From Alphaproteobacteria bacterium UBA1303 (lineage in GTDB: Bacteria > Pseudomonadota > Alphaproteobacteria > Micropepsales > Micropepsaceae), in assembly GCA_002307315.1 (NCBI GenBank), contig DBTZ01000040.1:61767-79431 (forward strand): 17,665 bases of DNA, written 5' to 3'. Positions 1-7,233 of this stretch are shown here, piece after piece. The notes below the pieces were generated by a model, which worked only from the letters and a program-made list of their open reading frames with translations, did not search any database and had not been told where the DNA came from. Every line of letters starts with the position of its first letter. Positions within the stretch are counted from its first letter, which is position 1. A program made the position numbers and the translations under genes.

Positions 1-377
1 TCAACTTCAAGGGCGGCGACCAGCAAAAGAAGGTCGGCCAGCTTTCCGGCGGCGAGCGCAATCGCGTCCATCTGGCGGTGATGCTGAAGTCCGGCGCCAA
101 TCTGTTATTGCTCGACGAGCCGACCAACGATTTGGATGTCGAAACCTTGCGGGCGCTGGAGGATGCGCTGGAAAACTTCGCCGGCTGCGCCATGATCATC
201 AGCCATGACCGCTGGTTCTTGGATCGCATCGCCACCCATATGCTGGCGTTCGAGGGCGACAGCCATGTCGAATGGTTCGAAGGCAACTACGGCGATTACG
301 AAGCGGATAAAAAGCGCCGCCTTGGGCTAGATGCCGACCAGCCGCACAAGATCAAGTACAAGCGGTTCACGCGGTAG
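1..377 (+). CDS. ettA: Energy-dependent translational throttle protein EttA, C-terminal part (5' end outside window)
   Basis: This is the last ~125 residues of an ABC-F ATPase; the reading frame is open from base 3 and stops with TAG at 375-377. Visible in order are the ABC signature LSGGERNR, a Walker B segment LLLLDEPTNDLD with the catalytic Glu, and the H-switch region ISHDRWFLDRIATH. After that comes a short basic tail ending KIKYKRFTR. ABC-F proteins of the EttA type bind the ribosomal E site and gate the first elongation steps according to ATP/ADP level; they have two ABC domains and no membrane part. The segment ending LAFEGDSHVEWFEGNYGDYEADKKRRLG followed by a basic tail fits EttA better than Uup, which carries a C-terminal coiled coil. 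The exact paralogue is an inference because only the second ATPase domain is visible. Confidence 0.9.
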   Translation, partial: NFKGGDQQKKVGQLSGGERNRVHLAVMLKSGANLLLLDEPTNDLDVETLRALEDALENFAGCAMIISHDRWFLDRIATHMLAFEGDSHVEWFEGNYGDYEADKKRRLGLDADQPHKIKYKRFTR

Positions 378-502
378 TTTTCGATCTGCCCCCCCCCGCG
401 CGAGCGTTAGCGACTGGGGGGTGTGGCGAGCGCAACATGCTCACTCGGCGCCGGTGCAAGCTGGCGTTCGCGATACTAGCCCTTTGATTGAAATGTCGTT
501 TA

Positions 503-527
503 CGGGCGATATGGCCCGCGTTTTTTT
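503..527 (+). terminator. Probable rho-independent terminator downstream of ettA
   Basis: A five-base-pair stem, CGGGC at 503-507 and GCCCG at 514-518 with a 6-nt loop, is followed by CG and then seven T (521-527). The stem is short, but position and T-run fit an intrinsic terminator separating ettA from the ribosomal protein operon. Confidence 0.55.
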
Positions 528-599
528 CTATAAGGACGCGGCCGGAGGGGCGGTGGGGGGCGGAAACGCCTTTTGCTTGGGATTTGGCCATCTTCACGC

Positions 600-627
600 T
601 TGACCGGGCGCGCTGGGTGGCTATATT
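600..627 (+). promoter_or_regulatory. Sigma70-type promoter for rplU-rpmA
   Basis: The -35 element TTGACC (600-605) and -10 element TATATT (622-627) are 16 bases apart. Transcription would start near 634, giving a leader of about 54 nt. This is the best-looking promoter on the plus strand of the left part and suits a ribosomal protein operon. Confidence 0.65.
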
Positions 628-687
628 GCCCCGCTCCCGGGAGGCCACGGTTTTCCGGAAATACTAATCTATTCAAGGATTTCAGTC

Positions 688-996
688 ATGTTCGCGGTCG
701 TTCGCACAGGCGGCAAGCAGTACAAGGTGGTCAAGGACGACGTTCTGACCATCGAAAAGGTCGCCGGCGATGCCGGCAGCACCCTCACGCTGAACGAGGT
801 TTTGCTCGTCGGCGGCGAGGCGGTGAAGACCGGCGCTCCCTTGGTGGATGGCGCTTCGGTCGCGGCCGAAATCCTCGAACAGGGCAAGGGCGAGAAGGTG
901 ATTGCCTTCAAGAAAAAGCGCCGCAAGAACACCCACCGCAAGCGCGGTCATCGCCAGAGCTTCACCAAAATCAAGATCACCGCGATCACGGCCTAA
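688..996 (+). CDS. rplU: 50S ribosomal protein L21
   Basis: The 102-residue product has the usual L21 length. It starts MFAVVRTGGKQYKV and has the family's basic C-terminal segment KKKRRKNTHRKRGHRQ followed by FTKIKITAI, which contacts 23S rRNA in the large subunit. The ATG at 688 is preceded by AAGGA at 675-679 with 8-nt spacing. It is first of a two-gene unit with rpmA; the stop codon overlaps the rpmA ribosome binding site, so the two are probably translated together. Identification is certain by family features. Confidence 0.98.
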   Translation: MFAVVRTGGKQYKVVKDDVLTIEKVAGDAGSTLTLNEVLLVGGEAVKTGAPLVDGASVAAEILEQGKGEKVIAFKKKRRKNTHRKRGHRQSFTKIKITAITA

Positions 997-1008
997 GGAC
1001 TAACCACA

Positions 1009-1293
1009 ATGGCTCACAAAAAAGCAGGCGGCTCTTCGCGCAATGGACGCGATTCGGCGGGGCAACGTCTCGGCGTGAAGATTTTCGGCGGCCAGGCGAT
1101 TTCGGCCGGCAACGTCATCATCCGTCAGCGCGGCACCCAATTCCATCCCGGCACCAACGTCGGCATGGGCAAGGACCACACGCTGTTCGCTAAGGCCGAC
1201 GGTCATGTGGCGTTCCGCACCGGTTTCAAGCGTCGCACCTACGTATGCGTGCTTCCGATTGCGGAAACCGCTCCGAAGGCGGCGGCGGAATAG
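1009..1293 (+). CDS. rpmA: 50S ribosomal protein L27
   Basis: The 94-residue product begins MAHKKAGGSSRNGRDS, the flexible N-terminus of L27 that reaches the peptidyl transferase centre, followed by RLGVKIFGGQ and GNVIIRQRGTQFHPG. It follows rplU by 12 bases. AAGGA (995-999) overlaps the rplU stop and lies 9 nt before the ATG. There is no cleavable N-terminal extension of the Firmicutes kind. The C-terminus is slightly extended with an Ala/Lys/Glu-rich tail (PKAAAE). Confidence 0.98.
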   Translation: MAHKKAGGSSRNGRDSAGQRLGVKIFGGQAISAGNVIIRQRGTQFHPGTNVGMGKDHTLFAKADGHVAFRTGFKRRTYVCVLPIAETAPKAAAE

Positions 1294-1309
1294 GCGGCAA
1301 TCCGTAATA

Positions 1310-1379
1310 GGCCGCCACTCGATGGCGGCCCATGAGGTGAGGGAGATGGTCCGCCATCTCCCTTTTTCGTTTCCTCATG
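1310..1379 (+). terminator. Strong terminator and nested hairpins after rpmA
   Basis: A perfect 9-bp stem, GGGAGATGG (1341-1349) and CCATCTCCC (1354-1362) with a 4-nt loop, is followed by five T (1363-1367): a clear intrinsic terminator. Just upstream is a second hairpin, GGCCGCC (1310-1316) with GGCGGCC (1324-1330). Outer arms CATGAGG (1331-1337) and CCTCATG (1373-1379) can pair around the terminator and end right at the ribosome binding site of the next gene. Confidence 0.85.
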
Positions 1380-1391
1380 GGAAGTTTTGCC

Positions 1392-1934
1392 ATGCCAAGA
1401 TTGGAAACCGGCCGGTTGATCTTAAGACCGCCGGAATACAGCGACGCCCCGGCGATATCCGCTCTGATCGGCGAGTACGACGTGGCGAAGACCCTGGCCG
1501 AAGTGCCTCATCCCTACGGCGAGGCGGACGCCTATGAATTCGTCTCGAACGCCTCGTTTCGGCGGGCGCGCGGCGAGGGCTTCGTCTTTGCGATTCTCTA
1601 TCGCGAGGATTTGGCGCTGCTCGGGACTTGCGGCTTGCGCCTGGTGGACGGCACCTTCGATCTCGGCTACTGGATAGGCCGGCCCTATTGGGGCATGGGC
1701 GTCGCCACCGAAGCGGCAAGGAAGCTGGTTTCCTTTGCGTTCAATTCCTTGCGCAGCGAAAGACTCTCTGCCGGCTGGTTCGCGGACAATCCGGCCTCGG
1801 GGCGGGTGTTGGAAAAGCTGGGTTTCGTCGCCGACGGAAGCGTGTCGCAGCCGTGCCGCGCCCGCGGGGTCGAACTGCTCTGCAACCGAATGACGTTGAC
1901 GAAAGAGAATTTCGGGCGAAAAAAGGCAGCCTGA
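1392..1934 (+). CDS. GNAT family N-acetyltransferase (RimJ/RimL-like)
   Basis: The 180-residue product is a GCN5-type acetyltransferase of the Acetyltransf_3 kind. It opens MPRLETGRLILRPPEYSDA, the typical first strand and loop. The acetyl-CoA pyrophosphate-binding loop is R97-P-Y-W-G-M-G-V-A, and the last conserved block is NPASGRVLEKLGF. I chose ATG 1392 because GGGAAG at 1379-1384 lies 7 nt upstream and the family start matches; an ATG at 1377 in the same frame would add five residues and overlap the SD. A GNAT gene between rpmA and obgE is common in Alphaproteobacteria. Target unknown: a ribosomal protein N-terminus is a guess from family and location. Confidence 0.9.
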   Translation: MPRLETGRLILRPPEYSDAPAISALIGEYDVAKTLAEVPHPYGEADAYEFVSNASFRRARGEGFVFAILYREDLALLGTCGLRLVDGTFDLGYWIGRPYWGMGVATEAARKLVSFAFNSLRSERLSAGWFADNPASGRVLEKLGFVADGSVSQPCRARGVELLCNRMTLTKENFGRKKAA

Positions 1935-1947
1935 CAAAGGAATTCCG

Positions 1948-2979
1948 ATGAAGTTTCTCGATACCGCCAAAGTCTATATCGCCTCCGGCGCCGGCGGGCG
2001 TGGTTGCGTGGCGTTTAGGCGCGAGAAGTTCATCGAGTTCGGCGGCCCCTGGGGCGGCGACGGCGGCCGCGGCGGCGACGTGATTGCGGTGGCGGTGGGC
2101 AACCTCAACACCTTGATCGACTATCGCTTTCAGCAGCACGTCAAGGCCAAGAACGGCCTGCCCGGCATGGGCAAAGAGATGACCGGCGCCGGCGGCGACG
2201 ATGCCGTCATGAAGGTTCCCGTCGGCACCCAGATTTTCGAGGAGGACGGCGAAACCCTCATCGCCGATCTTTCCGAGATCGGGCAGACCGTACTGCTGCT
2301 CAAAGGCGGCAACGGCGGCTTCGGCAACACCCATTTCAAAAGTTCGACCAATCAGGCCCCGCGCACCGCCAATCCCGGTCAGCCGGGTACGGAAATGACC
2401 GTCGTTCTCAAGCTGAAGCTGATCGCCGATGCCGGACTGATCGGCCTGCCCAACGCCGGCAAGTCGACCTTTCTGTCGCGGGTTTCCGCGGCCAAGCCGA
2501 AGATCGCCGATTATCCCTTCACCACGCTCGCTCCCCAGCTCGGGGTGGTGCGGTTGGGCGATAGCGAATTCGTGCTTGCCGACCTGCCGGGCTTGATCGA
2601 AGGGGCGCACGAAGGCGTCGGTTTGGGCGACAAGTTCCTCGGCCACGCCGAACGCTGCGGCGCCATCCTGCATCTGATCGACGGCACCGAAGAAAACGTC
2701 GCGCAGGCCTACAAGACCATCCGCAACGAGGTGGAGGCCTACGGCGAGGGGCTGGCCGAGAAGGCGGAAATCGTTGCGCTCAACAAGTGCGATGCCATCG
2801 CTCCGGCCGATCTGAAAAAGAAACGCAAGGCGCTCGAAAAGGCGTGCGGTCGCGATGTCTATGCGATCTCGGGCGTTTCCGGCGAAGGGGTGGATGCGAT
2901 TTTGGCCGCGTTGTGGCAAACCATCGTCAAGGTCCGCGAAGCGGCGGCGGAGGCGCGGAGGAACGCGTGGCAGCCGTGA
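1948..2979 (+). CDS. obgE: GTPase Obg/CgtA, ribosome assembly and stress GTPase
   Basis: The 343-residue product has an N-terminal glycine-rich Obg fold (about 1-158: MKFLDTAKVYIASGAGGRG, GGPWGGDGGRGGDV) and a G domain. The G domain has the P-loop GLPNAGKST at 166-174, switch I around YPFTTLAPQLG, G3 DLPGL at 212-216, G4 NKCD at 279-282 and G5 SGVSGEG. The C-terminus is short and basic with no OCT domain, as usual in Proteobacteria. Obg binds the 50S subunit and links assembly to GTP/ppGpp level. AAAGGAA just upstream of ATG 1948 is a good SD. The end overlaps the proB start by 13 bases. Confidence 0.97.
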   Translation: MKFLDTAKVYIASGAGGRGCVAFRREKFIEFGGPWGGDGGRGGDVIAVAVGNLNTLIDYRFQQHVKAKNGLPGMGKEMTGAGGDDAVMKVPVGTQIFEEDGETLIADLSEIGQTVLLLKGGNGGFGNTHFKSSTNQAPRTANPGQPGTEMTVVLKLKLIADAGLIGLPNAGKSTFLSRVSAAKPKIADYPFTTLAPQLGVVRLGDSEFVLADLPGLIEGAHEGVGLGDKFLGHAERCGAILHLIDGTEENVAQAYKTIRNEVEAYGEGLAEKAEIVALNKCDAIAPADLKKKRKALEKACGRDVYAISGVSGEGVDAILAALWQTIVKVREAAAEARRNAWQP

Positions 2980-4103
2980 GCGATCCTTTTGCCGCCGCCA
3001 AATTGATCGTCGTCAAGGTCGGGTCCAGCCTGATCGTCGATGCCAAGACCGGCACCGCCCGGCGCGAATGGCTGAAATCGTTGTGCGCCGACATCGCCGG
3101 CCTTAAGCGCGAAGGCAAGCAGGTGATCCTGGTTTCGTCGGGCGCCATCGCGCTCGGCCGGTGGGTGCTCGGTTTGCACGACGGCTTGCTGCGGCTGGAG
3201 GAAAGCCAGGCCGCCGCCGCCGCGGGGCAGGTGCGCCTTGCCGGGGCCTATGCCGAGATGTTCCGTGCCGAAGGCTTTGCGGCGGCGCAATTGCTGTTGA
3301 CCCTCGACGATACCGAGGAACGCCGCCGTTATCTCAACGCCCGCGCCACCTTGAAGGCGCTGCTCGATTTGAACGCGGTGCCGGTGATCAACGAGAACGA
3401 CACCGTGGCGACGGCGGAAATCCGTTTCGGCGACAACGACCGGCTTTCCGCGCGGGTTGCCTCGATGATCGAGGCCGATCTTCTGGTTCTGTTGTCCGAC
3501 ATCGACGGGCTTTATACCGCCGATCCCTCGCGCGATGCGGACGCGATCCATATTCCCGAAGTGTCCGCCATTACCCCCGAAATCGAAGCGATGGCCGGCG
3601 GTTCGATCTCCGGCGTGGGGCGCGGCGGCATGGAGGCCAAGCTGGTGGCGGCCAAAATCGCCACCGGTGCCGGCTGCGAGGTGGTGATCTCCATGGGCAA
3701 GACGCCGGGGCCGATCGCCGCGGTCAGGCGCGGCGCCCGCGCCACCTGGTTCTTTGCCGATGCCTCGCCCGCCGCCGCCAGGAAACGCTGGCTGGCCGGG
3801 GTGCTTCATCCCCAAGGCGCGCTTTTCATCGACGACGGCGCGGCCGCCGCGCTGCGCCAGGGCAAGAGTCTGTTGCCCGCAGGGGTCAAACGCATCGATG
3901 GGCGCTTCGAACGCGGCGATGCGGTGGTGGTCTACGACCAGGACGGGCACGAGATCGCCCGCGGGCTTATCGCCTATAACGCCGCCGACGCCGAACGCAT
4001 CGCCGGCAAGCGCAGTCTCGAAATCGAGGCCATTCTCGGCTATCGTGGCCGCGACGAGATTATCCATCGCGACGATCTGGCGATGACCGACGGCAGCAGA
4101 TGA
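2967..4103 (+). CDS. proB: Glutamate 5-kinase
   Basis: ProB phosphorylates glutamate to gamma-glutamyl phosphate, the first and feedback-controlled step of proline synthesis. The 378-residue product has an amino-acid kinase domain (about 1-265) with IVVKVGSSL, LVSSGAIALG, NENDTV, FGDNDRLSA and GRGGMEAKL, and a C-terminal PUA domain from about residue 280 (LHPQGALFIDDGA onward). I chose GTG 2967 because GGAGGA at 2957-2962 sits 4 nt upstream; GTG 2976 is the alternative with a long spacing. It overlaps obgE by 13 bases, so translational coupling is likely. proA follows after 10 bases. Confidence 0.95.
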   Translation: MAAVSDPFAAAKLIVVKVGSSLIVDAKTGTARREWLKSLCADIAGLKREGKQVILVSSGAIALGRWVLGLHDGLLRLEESQAAAAAGQVRLAGAYAEMFRAEGFAAAQLLLTLDDTEERRRYLNARATLKALLDLNAVPVINENDTVATAEIRFGDNDRLSARVASMIEADLLVLLSDIDGLYTADPSRDADAIHIPEVSAITPEIEAMAGGSISGVGRGGMEAKLVAAKIATGAGCEVVISMGKTPGPIAAVRRGARATWFFADASPAAARKRWLAGVLHPQGALFIDDGAAAALRQGKSLLPAGVKRIDGRFERGDAVVVYDQDGHEIARGLIAYNAADAERIAGKRSLEIEAILGYRGRDEIIHRDDLAMTDGSR

Positions 4104-4113
4104 GCGCTTTCCC

Positions 4114-5388
4114 ATGACCGAACAGATTGCAACCCCGTTGACTTTGCAGATGCACGCGCTGGGCCTTGCCGCGCGCAATGCCGCCCGCCATTTGCGATCC
4201 GTCGGGGCGGACCAGAAGAATACGGCGCTTGAAGCGGCGGCCGCCGCCATCCGCGCGCAAAAGAAGACCATTCTGGCCGCCAACGCCGAAGACCTCGCCC
4301 ATGCCGCCGACTTGTCTCCCGCCATGCGCGATCGGCTGATGCTCGACGAGAAACGCATCGAGGCGATGGCGAGGGGCGTCGAGGACGTGGCAAAATTGCC
4401 CGATCCGGTGGGGCGCGAATTGGCGCGCTGGGGCCGTCCCAACGGCCTGACCATCGTGCGCAAAGCCACCCCGATCGGCGTCATCGGCATCGTTTACGAA
4501 AGCCGGCCCAACGTCACCGCCGATGCCGCCGCCTTGTGCCTTAAATCCGGCAACGCGGTGATTTTACGCGGCGGATCGGAATCGACGCGTTCGAACGGCA
4601 CGATCCTGGCGGCGATGCAGGACGGACTGATCGCCGCGCGGCTTACCCCCGATGCGATCCAATTGGTGCCGACGGTGGATCGCGACGCCGTCGGGTTGAT
4701 GCTGGCCGGATTGGACGGCGCCATCGACCTGATCATTCCGCGCGGCGGAAAGAGTTTGGTCAGACGGGTGCAGACGGAAGCGCGGGTGCCCGTGCTCGCC
4801 CATCTCGAAGGCATTTGCCACGTCTACATCCACGAAAAAGCCGACATCGAAAAAGCGCGCGCGGTGGTGCTGAACGCCAAGATGCGGCGCACCGGCATCT
4901 GCGGCGCGGCCGAAACGCTGCTGATCGACCGCAGCGTGCTCGATAGCGTGGGCGTGGCGGTGATCGACGATCTGATCGACAAGGGCTGTCAGGTGCGCGG
5001 CGATCCTCTGGTGTGCTCGCTTCGCCCCGGCGATATCGTTCCCGCCACCGAGGAAGACTGGCGCACCGAATATCTCGACGCCGTCATTTCGGCGAAGTGC
5101 GTGCATGGGGTGGAAGAGGCGATCGACCACATCGAGACCTACGGTTCGCACCACACCGAAAGCATCATTACCGAGGACGGACAGGCGGCGGCGCGGTTCT
5201 TGGATGCGCTCGATTCCGCCATCGTGATGTGGAACGCCTCGACCCAGTTCGCCGACGGCGGCGAGTTCGGCATGGGCGCCGAAATCGGTATCGGCACCGG
5301 CAAGCTGCACGCGCGCGGGCCGGTGGGCGTCGAGCAGCTCACCACCTTCAAATATCTGGTGCTGGGCAACGGGCAATGCCGGCCGTGA
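4114..5388 (+). CDS. proA: Gamma-glutamyl phosphate reductase
   Basis: The 424-residue product reduces gamma-glutamyl phosphate to glutamate-5-semialdehyde with NADPH, the second step of proline synthesis, and is partner of the ProB just upstream. It is an aldehyde-dehydrogenase-fold enzyme; the catalytic cysteine is Cys263 in MRRTGICGAAETLL. Also visible are GVIGIVYESRPNVT, KSGNAVILRGGSES and the C-terminal TSGGEFG-like segment FADGGEFGMGAEIGIGT. SD signal before ATG 4114 is weak, consistent with coupling to proB 10 bases upstream. Its last bases overlap nadD. Confidence 0.96.
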   Translation: MTEQIATPLTLQMHALGLAARNAARHLRSVGADQKNTALEAAAAAIRAQKKTILAANAEDLAHAADLSPAMRDRLMLDEKRIEAMARGVEDVAKLPDPVGRELARWGRPNGLTIVRKATPIGVIGIVYESRPNVTADAAALCLKSGNAVILRGGSESTRSNGTILAAMQDGLIAARLTPDAIQLVPTVDRDAVGLMLAGLDGAIDLIIPRGGKSLVRRVQTEARVPVLAHLEGICHVYIHEKADIEKARAVVLNAKMRRTGICGAAETLLIDRSVLDSVGVAVIDDLIDKGCQVRGDPLVCSLRPGDIVPATEEDWRTEYLDAVISAKCVHGVEEAIDHIETYGSHHTESIITEDGQAAARFLDALDSAIVMWNASTQFADGGEFGMGAEIGIGTGKLHARGPVGVEQLTTFKYLVLGNGQCRP

Positions 5389-5951
5389 ATGCAATTCGTC
5401 CGCCCGGGCCGGTGGCGGCGGGACTGAAGATCGCCCTGTTCGGCGGCTCGTTCAATCCGGCGCATGCCGGCCATGTCTACGTCGCCGAGGCGGCGTTGAA
5501 GCGCATCCCTTGCGATTACGTCTGGTGGCTGGTCTCGCCCGGCAATCCGCTCAAATCCGCGGCCGGCATGGCCGATGCGGCGGTGCGGCTGGCGGGAGCG
5601 AGGGCTATCGCCCGTCATCCCCGCTTTATCGTCACCGGCATCGAGCGGGATTTGGGATCGCGCTATACCGTCGATACCGTGCGGGCGCTGAAAACGCGGT
5701 TTCCGTCGGTGAAATTCGTCTGGCTGATGGGCAGCGACAACCTCGAACAATTCGACCGCTGGAAGAATTGGGAGAAAATCGCCGCGCTGCTGCCCATCGC
5801 GGTGGCGATCCGCCCCGGCAGCACCCTGGCCGCCTTGCGCTCCAAGGCGTACCGGCGTTTCGGGGCGAAGCGCTTCCGTCTGATCGACGGGCGGCGCAAC
5901 GAGACGTCCGCCAGCGCCATCCGCGCGTTGGCGAAGAAGTGGAAGGCGTGA
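5376..5951 (+). CDS. nadD: Nicotinate-nucleotide adenylyltransferase
   Basis: NadD makes deamido-NAD from nicotinate mononucleotide and ATP. The 191-residue product has the nucleotidyltransferase motif GGSFNPAHAGH at 23-33 and the C-terminal SASAIR at 178-183, equivalent to the ISSTxIR motif. ATG 5376 overlaps the end of proA by 13 bases; GTG 5385 in the same frame is an alternative, and neither has a strong SD. The ~17 residues before KIALFGGSF are more than in E. coli NadD but common in Alphaproteobacteria. Neighbours rsfS and rlmH follow in the usual order. Confidence 0.94.
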   Translation: MPAVNAIRPPGPVAAGLKIALFGGSFNPAHAGHVYVAEAALKRIPCDYVWWLVSPGNPLKSAAGMADAAVRLAGARAIARHPRFIVTGIERDLGSRYTVDTVRALKTRFPSVKFVWLMGSDNLEQFDRWKNWEKIAALLPIAVAIRPGSTLAALRSKAYRRFGAKRFRLIDGRRNETSASAIRALAKKWKA

Positions 5952-6553
5952 TAAGGAAGAACCGATTTATCCGCAAAGCGAGGGAGACGACACTGACGCC
6001 CAAGACCGCCAAGAAGGCAACCAAGAAGTCCGCGAAGAAACCCGTCAAGACGGCCGCGAAAAAGCCGGTTGCCAAAAAGCCCGCCGCCAAGAAGGCCGCG
6101 GTCAAGAAAATCGTTAAGAAGCCCGTCAAGAAGCCCGCCAAGAAAATCGTCCCCAAGGTTGCCAAACCGCAGGCATTGGAGAACACGGAACTCTTGCAGC
6201 GCATCGTCACATCGCTGGACGACGACAAGGCCGAGCAGATCGTCTCGATCTCGCTGGCCGGCCGTTCGTCCCTTTGCGATGCCGTCGTGGTGGCGAGCGG
6301 GCGCTCTTCGCGCCATGTCGCCGCTTGCGCCGAGCATCTGGTGCAGAAGCTCAAGGAGGCCGGTTACGGTACTTGCCGCGCCGACGGGCTGGCCCAGGGC
6401 GATTGGGCGCTGGTCGATGCCGGCGACGTGATCGTCCATATTTTCCGCCCCGAGGTGCGCGCCTATTACGACCTCGAGGGCATGTGGTCGGTGGACGAGG
6501 CCAAGCCGAAGTCAAAGCCGAAGCCGAAGCGCGTCAAGACCAAGGCGAAATAA
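5948..6553 (+). CDS. rsfS: Ribosome silencing factor RsfS with long Lys/Ala/Pro-rich N-terminal extension
   Basis: RsfS binds L14 on the 50S subunit and blocks joining with 30S in starvation. The RsfS/Iojap domain runs from about residue 78 (ENTELLQRIVTSLDDDKAE) to ~185 and contains VVASGRSSRHVAA, GDWALVDAGDVIVHIF and YYDLEGMW. Before it are ~75 residues dominated by KKPAKK-type repeats, resembling histone H1-like tails; a shorter KPKSKPKPKR tail ends the protein. The start is uncertain: GTG 5948 overlaps the nadD stop but has a poor SD. A CTG at 5993 has GGGAG (5982-5986) at good spacing, and TTG 6176 would remove the extension but has no SD. With GTG the product is 201 residues. Confidence 0.88.
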   Translation: MIRKNRFIRKARETTLTPKTAKKATKKSAKKPVKTAAKKPVAKKPAAKKAAVKKIVKKPVKKPAKKIVPKVAKPQALENTELLQRIVTSLDDDKAEQIVSISLAGRSSLCDAVVVASGRSSRHVAACAEHLVQKLKEAGYGTCRADGLAQGDWALVDAGDVIVHIFRPEVRAYYDLEGMWSVDEAKPKSKPKPKRVKTKAK

Positions 6554-7035
6554 TGCGCATTACCGTTCTTGCGGTGGGATCGATGCGCGGCGCCAACGAG
6601 GCGGCGCTGATCGAGGAATTCGTCATCCGGGCGCAAGGGATGGGGCGGGGCCTCGGCTTTCCCGCCGTCGAGGTGATCGAGGTGTCGGTGTCGAAAAAGC
6701 GCGATGCCCCCTCGCGCATGGCCGAGGAGGCCGAGAAGCTCGCCGCCAAAGTGCCGCCGGGCGCGCACATCGTCATGCTGGATGCGCGCGGCAAGGGCAT
6801 GACCTCCGAGGAGTTCGCCGATATGCTGGGGGTCTTGCGCGATGCCGGCACCAAGGATTTCTGCTTCGTCATCGGCGGGCCGGACGGTCTCAATCCGCTG
6901 CCCGGCAAGCACTCGGGGCGCAGCCTCGCCTTCGGGCCGCAGACTTGGCCGCACATGCTGGTCCGCGCCATGCTGGCCGAGCAGGTCTACCGGGCGATGA
7001 CGATTCTGGCCGGGCATCCCTATCACCGCGCCTGA
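6553..7035 (+). CDS. rlmH: 23S rRNA (pseudouridine1915-N3)-methyltransferase
   Basis: RlmH is a small SPOUT (trefoil-knot) methyltransferase that modifies pseudouridine 1915 in helix 69 of assembled 70S ribosomes. The 160-residue product has MRITVLAVG at the start, IVMLDARGKGMTSEEFA, the SAM-binding IGGPDG at 107-112 and the C-terminal ILAGHPYHR with Tyr157, His158 and Arg159. ATG 6553 shares one base with the rsfS stop (TAATG), so coupling is likely. It ends directly against the stop codon of the convergent regulator gene, marking the end of the conserved cluster. Confidence 0.97.
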   Translation: MRITVLAVGSMRGANEAALIEEFVIRAQGMGRGLGFPAVEVIEVSVSKKRDAPSRMAEEAEKLAAKVPPGAHIVMLDARGKGMTSEEFADMLGVLRDAGTKDFCFVIGGPDGLNPLPGKHSGRSLAFGPQTWPHMLVRAMLAEQVYRAMTILAGHPYHRA

Positions 7036-7233
7036 TCAGTCTTCGAACTGAAACAGTTCGTCGATGGTGGTGTTCAGCACTTTGGCGGCGGCGTGCGCCA
7101 ACGCCAGCGACGGGTTGTACTTGCCCTGTTCGAGAAACACGATGGTCTCGCGCCGCACGCCGCAGGCGTCCGCCAGTTCTCCCTGGGTCATCCCCCGGGC
7201 GCCGCGCAGTTCCCGGATACGGTTCTTGATCAT
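7036..7233 (-). CDS. Small XRE-family helix-turn-helix regulator
   Basis: This 65-residue protein is almost only a HTH_3 domain: MIKNRIRELRGARGMTQGEL, then ADACGVRRETIVFLEQGKYN, then PSLALAHAAAKVLNTTIDEL. The recognition helix is roughly residues 27-36. It looks like the YozG/YgzD-type one-domain regulators that are often encoded next to small membrane proteins. The start codon ATG (7233-7231) overlaps the stop of the upstream membrane protein gene in an ATGA arrangement, so the pair is co-translated. It may repress its own operon through the dyad at 7815-7832; that is inference. It ends with no gap against rlmH. Confidence 0.9.
   Translation of the reverse strand: MIKNRIRELRGARGMTQGELADACGVRRETIVFLEQGKYNPSLALAHAAAKVLNTTIDELFQFED

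Larger units (their letters stand above)
378..687. other. Intergenic region between ettA and rplU
   Basis: This 310-base gap has no credible gene. In order it holds a C9 tract facing a G6 tract that could form a GC-rich hairpin without a T-run (389-421), a small hairpin followed by seven T (503-527, likely terminator), a sigma70-like promoter (600-627) and the rplU leader with a 10-base palindrome (635-644). I looked for a tRNA here and found no T-arm with paired flanks. Confidence 0.6.

Noticed and set aside
389..421. C9 tract facing a G6 tract after ettA as a second intrinsic terminator
   Set aside because: The arms can pair, but the loop is long (18 nt), the inner sequence pairs poorly and there is no T-run on either strand; the hairpin with T7 at 503-527 is the better candidate.
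420..500. Possible tRNA in the ettA-rplU spacer because of a GTTCGCGAT stretch
   Set aside because: The flanks of the presumed T-loop do not pair and no acceptor, D or anticodon arm can be drawn.
2859..4490. Very long minus-strand frame opposite proB and proA
   Set aside because: It is the antisense shadow of two clearly conserved genes; its His/Gly/Ala-rich translation has no domain. The same applies to the long antisense frames opposite obgE, the GH105 gene, the antiporter and ruvCA.
5998..6170. Lys-codon-rich direct repeats in rsfS as a CRISPR or mobile repeat
   Set aside because: The repeats are irregular and in frame, coding for KKP/KKA units; they are a low-complexity protein segment.
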